In this document: positions 28,027 to 36,096 of the stretch, in pieces
How positions within the stretch are numbered: the first letter of the stretch is position 1
Layout of the letters: each line of letters opens with the position of its first letter
Source: Lacinutrix sp. Bg11-31
Lineage (GTDB): Bacteria > Bacteroidota > Bacteroidia > Flavobacteriales > Flavobacteriaceae
Direction of reading: 5' to 3'
Assembly: GCF_002831665.1 (NCBI RefSeq)
Contig: NZ_CP025118.1
Span: 1,550,001 to 1,614,000, forward strand
Length of the DNA stretch: 64,000 nt
Made by a program: the position numbers and the translations under genes
Notes under the pieces: model-generated
Database searches by the model: none
The model's input: the letters and a program-made list of their open reading frames with translations, nothing else
Told to the model about the DNA's origin: nothing

Positions 28027-29307
28027 TTACTCTTTAATCATTTTTAAAAGTTTAGAGGAAGTTTCAGTATAAACTTTAAAAAAATAAACACCAGATGCTA
28101 ATTCATTTGTATCAATAGTTTTTCCATTAAAATCTAAAGGGATAGTTCTTCCGAAGGCATCAAAACATTCAATTTTAAGTAGTGTTTCGTTTTTAGCAAT
28201 GGTAATCTTATCTTGAAAAGGATTTGGAAACAACTTTATACTTTCAAACTCAAATTCCGAAACAGATAAGGCACTACAATTAGGATTAACTGTGCTTGCT
28301 GTATTAAAACTTCCATTATTTACAAACCAGTTTTCCCAGTTGCCACCACTACCTGTAGTCCAATCGCTTAAATCGAAATAATTCTCACCAGTAGTCATTC
28401 CTGGCACTTTATATACTTTAAGTGCTTCTCCACTTTTATTCCAATGCAAAGCATTTCCAGAGGTACAATTCTCAGGAATATAATCTGTAATTGCACAATT
28501 GGTTTGCAAGAAAAAGGCATGCTCTTCGTAATTTGGGTAATCTCCATAAACATAGGCTTTTCCATCATTCTCTATGCAAACAGCTGTGTATTCGTTACAG
28601 GCAATACCAAAAGAACGTGCGTTATTGTCTTTCGAGAAACGTGCTAAAAAAACAGCGTGCCTTGCGCGTCTGTCTGGATCATCGTAATGTGTATCTGTAA
28701 TTACATTTTCAAGAAACGGGACTTCTAAAAAATCGTTATACCCTAAAATCATTCTATTATGATAAGGATTACCTAAAGCTTGAGCGTTTGTAACCGTTCC
28801 ATTTTCTGCACTAAAATATGCGCTTCCTAAAATAGCCATTCCAGCACTTGTTCCTCCAATAACGCCTTGTTTTACATTAATAAAATTATTTAAAGCAGTT
28901 TCAACGGCATTGTCTTTAAAGTAATTAACGTAATTATATTGGTCTCCACCAGCAAACCAAATGGCTTCTGCATTTTCTATTTTATCTAATACATAAGGAT
29001 CTATTGCTCCAGCTTCATTATTAATGACAAAAGTGCGCACAGAATTGATGGCAATTCCTAAACCTGAATAAAAATAATTATTATAACCATCGCCTCCAGA
29101 AGCTCTTAACACAACTACATCTCCACCATTTGCTTTATTTAAAAACCAAACCATAGCTTCATCGCTTTCACTTGCTCCTCCCATTAAACAGACTCCTGAA
29201 TTTGGAGTTACTACTAAATCTGTTACGTTTCCTGTATGGTATTCAGTATAATTCTGTGAAAAACTAAACTGAAAAACTAAAATGATAATAAAAGTAATTT
29301 TCTTCAT
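28027..29307 (-). CDS. Secreted S51 (cyanophycinase-like) peptidase with T9SS sorting domain
   Basis: The start is moved to the ATG at 29307, where M-K-K-I-T-F-I-I-I-L begins a signal peptide (ends FSFSQ). The longer frame to 29364 adds 19 residues unlike a signal. The nucleophile motif GGTSAGMAILG (Ser at residue 154) and the ENAEAIWFAGGDQYNYV block are those of S51 dipeptidase E/cyanophycinase relatives. The last 75 residues (SIKLFPNPFQDKITIAKN to MIKE) are a type A T9SS domain. It probably acts on peptide or cyanophycin-like material at the surface. Confidence 0.85.
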   Translation of the reverse strand: MKKITFIIILVFQFSFSQNYTEYHTGNVTDLVVTPNSGVCLMGGASESDEAMVWFLNKANGGDVVVLRASGGDGYNNYFYSGLGIAINSVRTFVINNEAGAIDPYVLDKIENAEAIWFAGGDQYNYVNYFKDNAVETALNNFINVKQGVIGGTSAGMAILGSAYFSAENGTVTNAQALGNPYHNRMILGYNDFLEVPFLENVITDTHYDDPDRRARHAVFLARFSKDNNARSFGIACNEYTAVCIENDGKAYVYGDYPNYEEHAFFLQTNCAITDYIPENCTSGNALHWNKSGEALKVYKVPGMTTGENYFDLSDWTTGSGGNWENWFVNNGSFNTASTVNPNCSALSVSEFEFESIKLFPNPFQDKITIAKNETLLKIECFDAFGRTIPLDFNGKTIDTNELASGVYFFKVYTETSSKLLKMIKE

Positions 29308-29402
29308 TCCTCTCTTACCCACTCCAAAGGAGAAGGAATTTATTAATGTTATTATATTTTCCATAATAGTTTTCTTCCTTTTAGAAAGAATTAAGGATGG
29401 AA

Positions 29403-30044
29403 TTAATTCTTATCCTCTAAAAGCGGTACAAAACGAAACTCACCAAACTCCGTTTTATCAAATTCCTTCACTCCTTTTCTTACAAAAAGCGTCATGGTTT
29501 GCACGCTATCTCCCACAGGAATAACCAAGCGTCCACCAATTTCAAGTTGTGCAAGTAATGGCTTAGGCACAAAAGGCGCTCCAGCTGTTACAATAATACT
29601 TTTAAAAGGTGCCTCTTCTACCAAACCTTTATAACCATCGCCAAAAATAAATTTCTTAGCTCTAAATCCTAATTTAGGTAGAAACTTACTTGTTTTTTTA
29701 AACAACTCTTGTTGTCTTTCAATACTATAAACCTTAGCTCCTAAATCGCACAAAACAGCAGTTTGGTAACCACTTCCTGTACCAATTTCAAGCACTTTAT
29801 CGCCTCTAGTAATTTCCATTAATTCGGTTTGAAAAGCTACTGTGTAAGGTTGCGATATAGTTTGGTCTGCAGCTATAGGAAACGCTTTATCTTGGTAAGC
29901 ATGGTCTAAAAAGCTAGAATCCATAAACAAATGCCTTGGTATTTTTCCAATGGCATTTAATACAGCTTTATCTGTAATACCTTTGTTTACTAATATATTA
30001 ACTAATTGTTGTCTTAGGCCTTTGTGTTTAAAAGTATCTTGCAA
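29403..30044 (-). CDS. pcm: Protein-L-isoaspartate O-methyltransferase
   Basis: Pcm methylates isoaspartyl residues so that damaged proteins can be repaired. The 213-residue protein has the substrate-binding stretch IPRHLFMDSSFLDHAYQDKA, the TISQPYTVAFQTELM motif, the SAM-binding VLEIGTGSGYQTAVLCDLGA and the C-terminal GGRLVIPVG. Length and start are normal. It is transcribed toward the S51 peptidase gene, 38 bp apart, possibly as one transcript. Confidence 0.96.
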   Translation of the reverse strand: MQDTFKHKGLRQQLVNILVNKGITDKAVLNAIGKIPRHLFMDSSFLDHAYQDKAFPIAADQTISQPYTVAFQTELMEITRGDKVLEIGTGSGYQTAVLCDLGAKVYSIERQQELFKKTSKFLPKLGFRAKKFIFGDGYKGLVEEAPFKSIIVTAGAPFVPKPLLAQLEIGGRLVIPVGDSVQTMTLFVRKGVKEFDKTEFGEFRFVPLLEDKN

Positions 30045-30151
30045 AATGGTGGAAAGTTTAGAATGATAAAATTAATGAAACAATCTTCGTTTTAAAAGTA
30101 AATAGTGGAATTTAATTATATTGTTAATACCTATTAAAAATACAATCAAAT

Positions 30152-30184
30152 TTGCCAAATTCGTAGGTAAATATCTTATTTTTG
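30152..30184 (+). promoter_or_regulatory. Flavobacterial promoter of the Gfo/Idh/MocA gene
   Basis: A TTG (30152-30154) is followed after 22 bp by TATTTTTG (30177-30184), matching -33 TTG and -7 TAnnTTTG. Transcription would begin near 30191, downstream of the TTG at 30121, so the ATG at 30202 must be the start. Confidence 0.6.
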
Positions 30185-30201
30185 AAAAAAACGTAAATAG
30201 A

Positions 30202-31161
30202 ATGCTAAACGCTGGAGTTTTAGGTGCTGGACACCTAGGGAAAATTCATTTAAGATTACTTAATCAATCTAATAAATATAACCTTGTTGGTTTTTACGAT
30301 TCTAGTGAAGAGAACGGTAAAAAGGTAGAAGCAGAATTTGGTTATAAATACTTTAATTCTATAGAAGCTTTAATAGATGCTGTAGACATGGTAGATATTG
30401 TAACACCAACACTTTCGCATTACGATTGTGCTAGACAAGCCATTGCCAAAGGCAAGCATATTTTTATAGAAAAGCCTATTACAAATACTGTTGAAGAAGC
30501 CGAAACATTAAGAACTTTAGTTGCCGAACATGGTGTTAAAGGACAAGTTGGTCATGTTGAACGTTTTAACCCTGCTTTTATAGCTATAAAACACCAACTA
30601 GACAGTCCAATGTTTATAGAAGCACATCGTTTAGCAGAATTTAACCCAAGAGGAACAGATGTTCCTGTGGTTTTAGATTTAATGATTCATGATATAGATG
30701 TTATTTTAAGCGTTGTACAATCTAAAGTTAAAAGTGTTTCTGCAAGTGGCGTTTCGGTAATTAGTGATACACCAGATATTGCAAATGCACGTATAGAATT
30801 TGTAAACGGTTGTGTTGCCAATTTAACAGCAAGTAGAATTTCGTTGAAGAATATGCGTAAAACACGTTTCTTTCAAAAAGACGCTTACATCTCTGTAGAT
30901 TTCTTAGAAAAGAAATGTGAAGTAGTAAAAATGAAAGACGCTCCAGAAACTCCTGGAGATTTCGATATGATTCTTCAAAATGCTGAAGGAATCAAGAAGC
31001 AAATTTATTTCGATAATCCAGATGTGCCTAGCAACAATGCGATTTTAGATGAATTAGAAAGTTTTGCTGATGCTATAAACACTAACACAAAGCCAATAGT
31101 TACATTACACGATGGTACTGAAGCTTTACGTGTTGCTAGTATGATTATCGATCAGTTTTAG
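30202..31161 (+). CDS. Gfo/Idh/MocA-family NAD(P)-dependent oxidoreductase
   Basis: The start ATG at 30202 is chosen because MLNAGVLGAGHLGKIHL is the dinucleotide-binding start of the family and a promoter lies just upstream. The Rossmann part is followed by KGKHIFIEKPITNTVEEAE, with the EKP motif, and VGHVERFNPAF. The substrate is unknown; in flavobacteria such genes often act on sugars or inositol-like compounds. It is monocistronic between pcm (divergent) and a dispersed repeat. Confidence 0.9.
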   Translation: MLNAGVLGAGHLGKIHLRLLNQSNKYNLVGFYDSSEENGKKVEAEFGYKYFNSIEALIDAVDMVDIVTPTLSHYDCARQAIAKGKHIFIEKPITNTVEEAETLRTLVAEHGVKGQVGHVERFNPAFIAIKHQLDSPMFIEAHRLAEFNPRGTDVPVVLDLMIHDIDVILSVVQSKVKSVSASGVSVISDTPDIANARIEFVNGCVANLTASRISLKNMRKTRFFQKDAYISVDFLEKKCEVVKMKDAPETPGDFDMILQNAEGIKKQIYFDNPDVPSNNAILDELESFADAINTNTKPIVTLHDGTEALRVASMIIDQF

Positions 31162-31168
31162 AAAAGTC

Positions 31169-31278
31169 GTCATTACGAAAGAGGAACGACTGAAGTAATC
31201 TTTATAATTGATGTTCAAATTAAATTTTAAGTTATAAAACAAACAGATTGCCACGACTAGAAAAAGTCTCGCAATGAC
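31169..31278. repeat. Dispersed REP/MITE-like element, full copy
   Basis: About 110 bp bounded by imperfect terminal inverted repeats: GTCATTACGA at the left, TCGCAATGAC at the right; the inner words AGTAATCT and AGATTGCC also pair. This is the GTCATTGCGAGG...GCAATCT type of small extragenic repeat. It fills most of the gap before hbd. It has no coding content. Confidence 0.7.
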
Positions 31279-31292
31279 AAAAAACAATACAG

Positions 31293-32183
31293 ATGAAAAA
31301 CGTAGCAGTAATTGGAGCAGGAACTATGGGAAATGGTATCGCTCATACCTTTGCACAATCAGGATTTAAAGTACAATTAATAGATATTAGCGAAGAGTCA
31401 CTAAAAAAAGGAATCGCAACCATTACTATGAATTTAGATAGAATGGTCGCTAAAGAGAGAATTACAGAAGCTAATAAAGTTGGTACTTTAGCTAATATAA
31501 CAACATATACAAGCGTAAAAGAAGGTGTAGAATATGCAAGTTTAGTTGTAGAAGCTGCAACCGAAAACATTGATTTAAAATTAAAGATTTTTAAGCAATT
31601 AGACGAGGCTTGCCCAGAAGATACTATTCTAGCTACAAACACATCGTCTATATCAATAACTCAAATTGGAGCAGTAACTTCTAGACCAGAAATGGTAATT
31701 GGTATGCACTTCATGAATCCTGTACCAATTATGAAATTGGTAGAGATTATTCGTGGTTATAACACTAGCGACGAAGTAACAAATACTATCATGGAATTAT
31801 CTAGAACACTAGGTAAAACACCAACAGAAGTAAACGATTATCCAGGATTTGTTGCCAATAGAATATTAATGCCAATGCTTAACGAGTCTATAGAAACACT
31901 TTATAATGGTGTTGCTGGAGTTGAAGAGATTGATACTGTTATGAAATTAGGTATGGCACACCCAATGGGACCATTACAATTAGCAGATTTTATAGGTTTA
32001 GACGTTTGTTTATCTATATTAAACGTTATGTACGATGGTTTTAAAAATCCTAAATATGCACCATGTCCATTATTAGTAAATATGGTTCGTGCTGGAAAAC
32101 TAGGTATTAAATCTGGTGAAGGTTTTTACGATTACTCTGAAAGTAGAAAAGCTGAGAACGTTGCGAAGCAGTTTTTGAAGTAA
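31293..32183 (+). CDS. hbd: 3-hydroxybutyryl-CoA/3-hydroxyacyl-CoA dehydrogenase
   Basis: This NAD-dependent enzyme interconverts 3-hydroxyacyl- and 3-ketoacyl-CoA. The 296 residues have the NAD-binding VAVIGAGTMGNGIAHTFAQ, the CoA and active-site block MVIGMHFMNPVPIMKLVE with catalytic His, and the C-terminal HPMGPLQLADFIGLDV. The length is that of Clostridium-type Hbd rather than the long multifunctional FadB. The gene lies between a full and a partial copy of one dispersed repeat. The exact acyl chain is inferred. Confidence 0.92.
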   Translation: MKNVAVIGAGTMGNGIAHTFAQSGFKVQLIDISEESLKKGIATITMNLDRMVAKERITEANKVGTLANITTYTSVKEGVEYASLVVEAATENIDLKLKIFKQLDEACPEDTILATNTSSISITQIGAVTSRPEMVIGMHFMNPVPIMKLVEIIRGYNTSDEVTNTIMELSRTLGKTPTEVNDYPGFVANRILMPMLNESIETLYNGVAGVEEIDTVMKLGMAHPMGPLQLADFIGLDVCLSILNVMYDGFKNPKYAPCPLLVNMVRAGKLGIKSGEGFYDYSESRKAENVAKQFLK

Positions 32184-32211
32184 ACCTACTTTTTTGATTG
32201 CTAAATAGGCT

Positions 32212-32276
32212 GTCATTGCGAGGACGAAGGACGTGGCAATCTCTTAAATTGAAATCCAATTAAATAGATTCCCACG
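32212..32276. repeat. Dispersed REP/MITE-like element, partial copy
   Basis: The left arm begins GTCATTGCGAGGACGAAGGA and ends CGTGGCAATCT; the right half starts AGATTCCCACG and then stops in a T-run, so the expected ...CAATGAC end is missing. It shares GTCATTGCGAG and CGTGGCAATCT with the complement of the right arm of the copy upstream of hbd. Confidence 0.65.
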
Positions 32277-32368
32277 TTTTTTTTATTGAAAAAAATTCGT
32301 AATTACATATTATAATATCGAATAACAAAACTAATTAAATAGGTTCCTGAATTTATAGGAAGTAAATT

Positions 32369-33607
32369 ATGGCAAACATAAAACCTTTTCGCGCAGTAAA
32401 ACCCACACGAGATAAAGTAAGCCTTGTAGCTTCACGCTCGTACCAAAGTTATACGCAAGCAGAACGCGAAGGCCGCTTAAATTACAATCCGTTTTCGTTT
32501 TTACATATTGTTAATCCTGGTTACAAATATGCCAAGGAGATTTCTGGCGAAGCACGTTATCAACTTGTAAAAAACCGCTATTTAGAATTTAAAGAAGATG
32601 ATGTTTTTAAACAAGACAAAAAACCATCGTTTTACATTTACAAAATTGTAGATCGTGACCACCAAACCTTTAATGGTATTGTTGCGGCTGCAAGTGTAGA
32701 AGATTACCAAAACGATGTTATTAAAAAACATGAAGACACTATAGCTAGTCGTGAAATTGTTTTTAAAGACTACTTAAAAACGGTTGGTTTTAATGCAGAA
32801 CCAGTACTCCTCACCTATCCAGATAATAACGCTATTTCAAATGTTATTACCGAAATACAGAAAGAGCGCGCAGAATTCGAATTCACAACCACTTATAGAG
32901 ACACACATTATTTATGGCAAATAGATAACGAAGCCCATATTAAAATAATTTCTGAAGCTTTCGCAAGCATGAACACGCTTTATATTGCAGATGGACATCA
33001 TCGTTCATCTTCATCACATTTGCTTTGTGAAGATTTAAAAGCTGAAAACAAAAACCACAATGGCGATGAAACTTATAATTATTTTATGAGTTTCTTAATT
33101 CCAGAGTCTGAGTTGCAAATTCATGAATTTAATAGGCTTGTAAAAGACTTAAACGGACTTACAAAAGAAGAGTTTTTAATTAAACTAGATACAACATATC
33201 GTATAGAAAACCGTGGTATTATGCCATACAAACCATCGAAACCTCATCATTTTAGCATGTATTTAGATGGTGAGTTTTATTCGCTATACTTACGTAAAAC
33301 TAGTTATAAATTTGGAACCTCTTTAGATGAGCTCGACGCACAACTACTCTATCAAACCATTTTAAAACCAATTTTAGAAATTGAAGATTTACGACACGAT
33401 AAACGCATCGATTATTTAAGCGGAAAAAAAGATATTGTAAACCTTAAAAGTAAAATAGACAGTGGTGAGTTTAAAGTCGGTTTTGGTATGATTCCTGCTA
33501 CAATAGAACAAATGAAACGCATTGCAGACGATGGCCTTAAAATGCCTCCAAAAAGCACTTATATTGAGCCTAAATTGAGGAGCGGTGTTACTATTTATGA
33601 GTTTTGA
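32369..33607 (+). CDS. DUF1015-family protein
   Basis: A 412-residue soluble protein with the family start IKPFRAVKPTRDKVSLVASRSY, the NPFSFLHIVNPG block and the signature YIADGHHRSSSSHLLCE, the ADGHHR motif being conserved. C-terminal GSGVTIYEF-like ending (RSGVTIYEF). The fold is uncharacterised biochemically. The gene ends 56 bp before yggS on the same strand. Confidence 0.92.
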   Translation: MANIKPFRAVKPTRDKVSLVASRSYQSYTQAEREGRLNYNPFSFLHIVNPGYKYAKEISGEARYQLVKNRYLEFKEDDVFKQDKKPSFYIYKIVDRDHQTFNGIVAAASVEDYQNDVIKKHEDTIASREIVFKDYLKTVGFNAEPVLLTYPDNNAISNVITEIQKERAEFEFTTTYRDTHYLWQIDNEAHIKIISEAFASMNTLYIADGHHRSSSSHLLCEDLKAENKNHNGDETYNYFMSFLIPESELQIHEFNRLVKDLNGLTKEEFLIKLDTTYRIENRGIMPYKPSKPHHFSMYLDGEFYSLYLRKTSYKFGTSLDELDAQLLYQTILKPILEIEDLRHDKRIDYLSGKKDIVNLKSKIDSGEFKVGFGMIPATIEQMKRIADDGLKMPPKSTYIEPKLRSGVTIYEF

Positions 33608-33663
33608 CAAATGTTTTTACTTTTAATTAGCAATCTAGAAACTAAAAAGCATTAGATAATAAA

Positions 33664-34326
33664 ATGAGCATACAACATAACCTAAACAACATAAAACAAA
33701 CACTTCCAGAACACGTAACATTAGTTGCCGTTTCTAAAACGAAACCTGTGAGTGATTTAATGGAAGCATACAATGCAGGGCAACGCATTTTTGGAGAAAA
33801 CAAAATCCAAGAAATGGCGGACAAGTTCGAGCAAATGCCAAAAGATATCGAATGGCACATGATTGGACATGTACAAACCAATAAAGTAAAGTACATGGCT
33901 CCTTTTGTTAGCTTAATACATGGTGTAGAAAGCTTCAAGCTACTTAAAGAAATTAACAAACAAGCCTTAAAACACGACAGAGTAATAGACTGTTTACTTC
34001 AAATTAAAATTGCCGAAGAAGATTCTAAATTTGGAATGTCTGCAAAAGAAGCTTCAGATATATTACAATCGGAAGATTTTTCAGCATTAAAAAATATTAA
34101 AGTAATTGGTGTTATGGGAATGGCAACTTTTACAGAAAACACACTTCAAATTGAAAAAGAATTCAGACTTTTAAAGTCTACTTTAGAAGATTTAAAAGTG
34201 ACTGAAACTACAAACTGTCAACTACAAACTATTTCCATGGGAATGAGTGGAGATTACAAACTAGCAATCGAGTGTGGAAGTACAATGGTTCGTGTAGGAA
34301 GTAGTATCTTTGGTTATCGCAACTAA
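33664..34326 (+). CDS. yggS: YggS-family PLP homeostasis protein
   Basis: This 220-residue type III PLP-binding barrel carries the cofactor Lys at position 25 (LVAVSKTKPVS), followed by the NKIQEMADKFEQ helix and the conserved WHMIGHVQTNKVKYM, GMSGDYKLAIECGSTMVRVGSSIFG blocks. Proteins of the family bind PLP without known catalysis and affect PLP homeostasis. The stop codon TAA overlaps the first bases of the 16-bp inverted repeat that bounds the next gene. Confidence 0.95.
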   Translation: MSIQHNLNNIKQTLPEHVTLVAVSKTKPVSDLMEAYNAGQRIFGENKIQEMADKFEQMPKDIEWHMIGHVQTNKVKYMAPFVSLIHGVESFKLLKEINKQALKHDRVIDCLLQIKIAEEDSKFGMSAKEASDILQSEDFSALKNIKVIGVMGMATFTENTLQIEKEFRLLKSTLEDLKVTETTNCQLQTISMGMSGDYKLAIECGSTMVRVGSSIFGYRN

Positions 34327-34713
34327 AAGTTAATAGTTATACTCATGAGAGAATCAATTTTAAAGACTAAAAGTTATGATTTTGCTTTAAGAATTATTTC
34401 AGTATACAAATCTATTTCTTCTAATTATAAAGAATATACTTTATCAAAACAACTACTAAGAAGCGGCACATCAATTGGTGCTAATATTAGAGAAGCAGAG
34501 TTTGCTCAATCTAATAAAGATTTTATTAGTAAAATGAGTATCGCTCTTAAAGAAGCTAACGAAACAGACTATTGGATATCTTTATTAAAAGACTCTAATT
34601 ATATAGATTCAGAAACTAGTAAAACACTTATTTTTGCTAATAATGAATTAATAAAAATGTTAGTTTCGACAATTAACACTATGAAATCAAAAGCCTAATA
34701 ACTATTAACTTTT
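34325..34713 (+). mobile_element. Inverted-repeat-bounded IVS-like element with four-helix-bundle gene
   Basis: The left arm AAAAGTTAATAGTTAT (34325-34340) and the right arm ATAACTATTAACTTTT (34698-34713) are exact reverse complements and enclose one gene. The arms overlap the stop codon of yggS and the last base of the stop codon of the internal gene. The layout is that of intervening sequences (IVS) of 23S rRNA, where a stem encloses a four-helix-bundle (S23) gene, but here the host is the gap between two protein genes. No target duplication is seen. Mobility is inferred. Confidence 0.5.
34345..34698 (+). CDS. Four-helix-bundle protein (23S IVS-protein / Avd-related)
   Basis: This 117-residue protein matches the S23 four-helix-bundle family: LKTKSYDFALRIISVYKSI, LSKQLLRSGTSIGANIREAE, the block FAQSNKDFISKMSIALKEANET and DYWISLL. 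Relatives are encoded in 23S rRNA intervening sequences and near diversity-generating retroelements (Avd); no reverse transcriptase or variable-region repeat is present in this window, so a DGR role is unlikely. The gene fits wholly inside the 16-bp inverted repeat. Its function is unknown. Confidence 0.88.
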   Translation: MRESILKTKSYDFALRIISVYKSISSNYKEYTLSKQLLRSGTSIGANIREAEFAQSNKDFISKMSIALKEANETDYWISLLKDSNYIDSETSKTLIFANNELIKMLVSTINTMKSKA

Positions 34714-34734
34714 AATTATTATTTTTTAACTTAT

Positions 34735-36096
34735 TTGTACGCAATAATAGACATAGAAACCACAGGTGGTAAGTATAACGAAGAAGGCATAACAGAGATT
34801 GCTATTTACAAATTTGATGGTCACGAAGTTGTAGACCAATTTATTAGTTTAGTAAATCCGGAAAGAGAAATCCAACCATTTGTTGTAAACCTTACTGGTA
34901 TTAACAGTAACATGTTAAAAAACGCGCCAAAGTTTTACGAGATCGCAAAACGAGTTGTAGAAATCACAGAAGGTTGCGTAGTTGTAGCACATAATGCACA
35001 ATTTGACAACCGAATATTAACTACAGAATTTAAACGTTTAGGTTTCGATTTCGATCGTGAAACACTATGTACTGTAGAATTAGCTAAAACACTTATTCCA
35101 GATTTACCGTCTTATAGTTTAGGTAAATTAGTACGTTCTTTAGGCATACCTGTTACAGACAGGCATCGTGCTTCTGGAGATGCATTAGCTACTGTAAAAC
35201 TCTTTAAATTATTATTGAGTAAAGATGTCGAAAAAACAATTATTCAAACCTTTTTAAGAAAACATCCTAAGTTACAATTAGAGCCAAAACTAACAGATAT
35301 TATTGCTCAAATGCCTTCGGAAACAGGTGTTTATTATATCCATAATAAAAATGGAAACATTATTTATATTGGTAAGAGTAAGAACATTAAAAAACGAATA
35401 AATCAGCATTTTACAGGTACAGATAGAAAATCTAAAAAAATTCAAATTCAAGTAGCAACAGTAACTTACGATACTACTGGTAGCGAACTTATTGCCTTAC
35501 TAAAAGAGAGTCACGAAATAAAACAAAACAAACCTCTTTTTAATCGTGCAATGAGAAAAACAAAAATTTCTCATGCATTGTATAGTTCTATAGATAGTAA
35601 TGGTTATATAAATTTAACTATTGATCCTGCAGATGGACGCAAAAAAGTTATAACAACTTTTAGCAATAAACAAAGTGCAAAAGACTTTTTGCATCGTGCA
35701 GTAGAAACGTATTCTTTATGTTTAAAACTTTGTGGTTTAGAAAAAACGCTTGATAGCTGTTTTAGATATGAATTAAAAGAATGTGAAGGTGCTTGTTTAA
35801 ATGAAGAAAACACAGTGCTTTACAATAAGCGCGTTAATGAGTTTATTGAAAAATACAGCTATAAAGATCAAAACATGATTATTATAGATAAAGGTAGAAA
35901 GGTAGATGAACGCAGTGCTGTTTTAATTGAAAATGGTGTTTTTACAGGTTATGCTTTTTACGATTTAAACCACCAAATAAACAATATAGATATTCTAAAA
36001 TCTATTATTATCCCTATGACTAATAATAGACACACACAGCATATAATACAAAGCTATTTACGTAAAAACAAACGTCTTAAAATTTTAAAATTTTAA
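34735..36096 (+). CDS. DnaQ-type exonuclease fused to a GIY-YIG domain
   Basis: The start is TTG at 34735, giving M-Y-A-I-I-D-I-E-T-T, the usual start of this family. The DEDDh exonuclease is intact: D6 and E8 of IDIETTGG, VVAHNAQFDNRIL and HRASGDALAT (residues about 1-180). The second half has a GIY-YIG/UvrC-like domain with GVYYIHNKNGNIIYIGKSKNIKKRINQHF and a tail with paired Cys (LDSCFRYELKECEGACL). The order is DNA polymerase III epsilon/Cho-like. It likely acts in DNA repair. The stop TAA directly abuts the next ATG. Confidence 0.92.
   Translation: MYAIIDIETTGGKYNEEGITEIAIYKFDGHEVVDQFISLVNPEREIQPFVVNLTGINSNMLKNAPKFYEIAKRVVEITEGCVVVAHNAQFDNRILTTEFKRLGFDFDRETLCTVELAKTLIPDLPSYSLGKLVRSLGIPVTDRHRASGDALATVKLFKLLLSKDVEKTIIQTFLRKHPKLQLEPKLTDIIAQMPSETGVYYIHNKNGNIIYIGKSKNIKKRINQHFTGTDRKSKKIQIQVATVTYDTTGSELIALLKESHEIKQNKPLFNRAMRKTKISHALYSSIDSNGYINLTIDPADGRKKVITTFSNKQSAKDFLHRAVETYSLCLKLCGLEKTLDSCFRYELKECEGACLNEENTVLYNKRVNEFIEKYSYKDQNMIIIDKGRKVDERSAVLIENGVFTGYAFYDLNHQINNIDILKSIIIPMTNNRHTQHIIQSYLRKNKRLKILKF

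Noticed and set aside
30121..30201. Longer start (TTG) of the oxidoreductase gene
   Set aside because: The added 27 residues have no homology pattern, and a promoter lies inside this stretch.
34345..34698. Diversity-generating retroelement
   Set aside because: A four-helix-bundle (Avd-like) gene is present, but no reverse transcriptase, template repeat or variable repeat is nearby.
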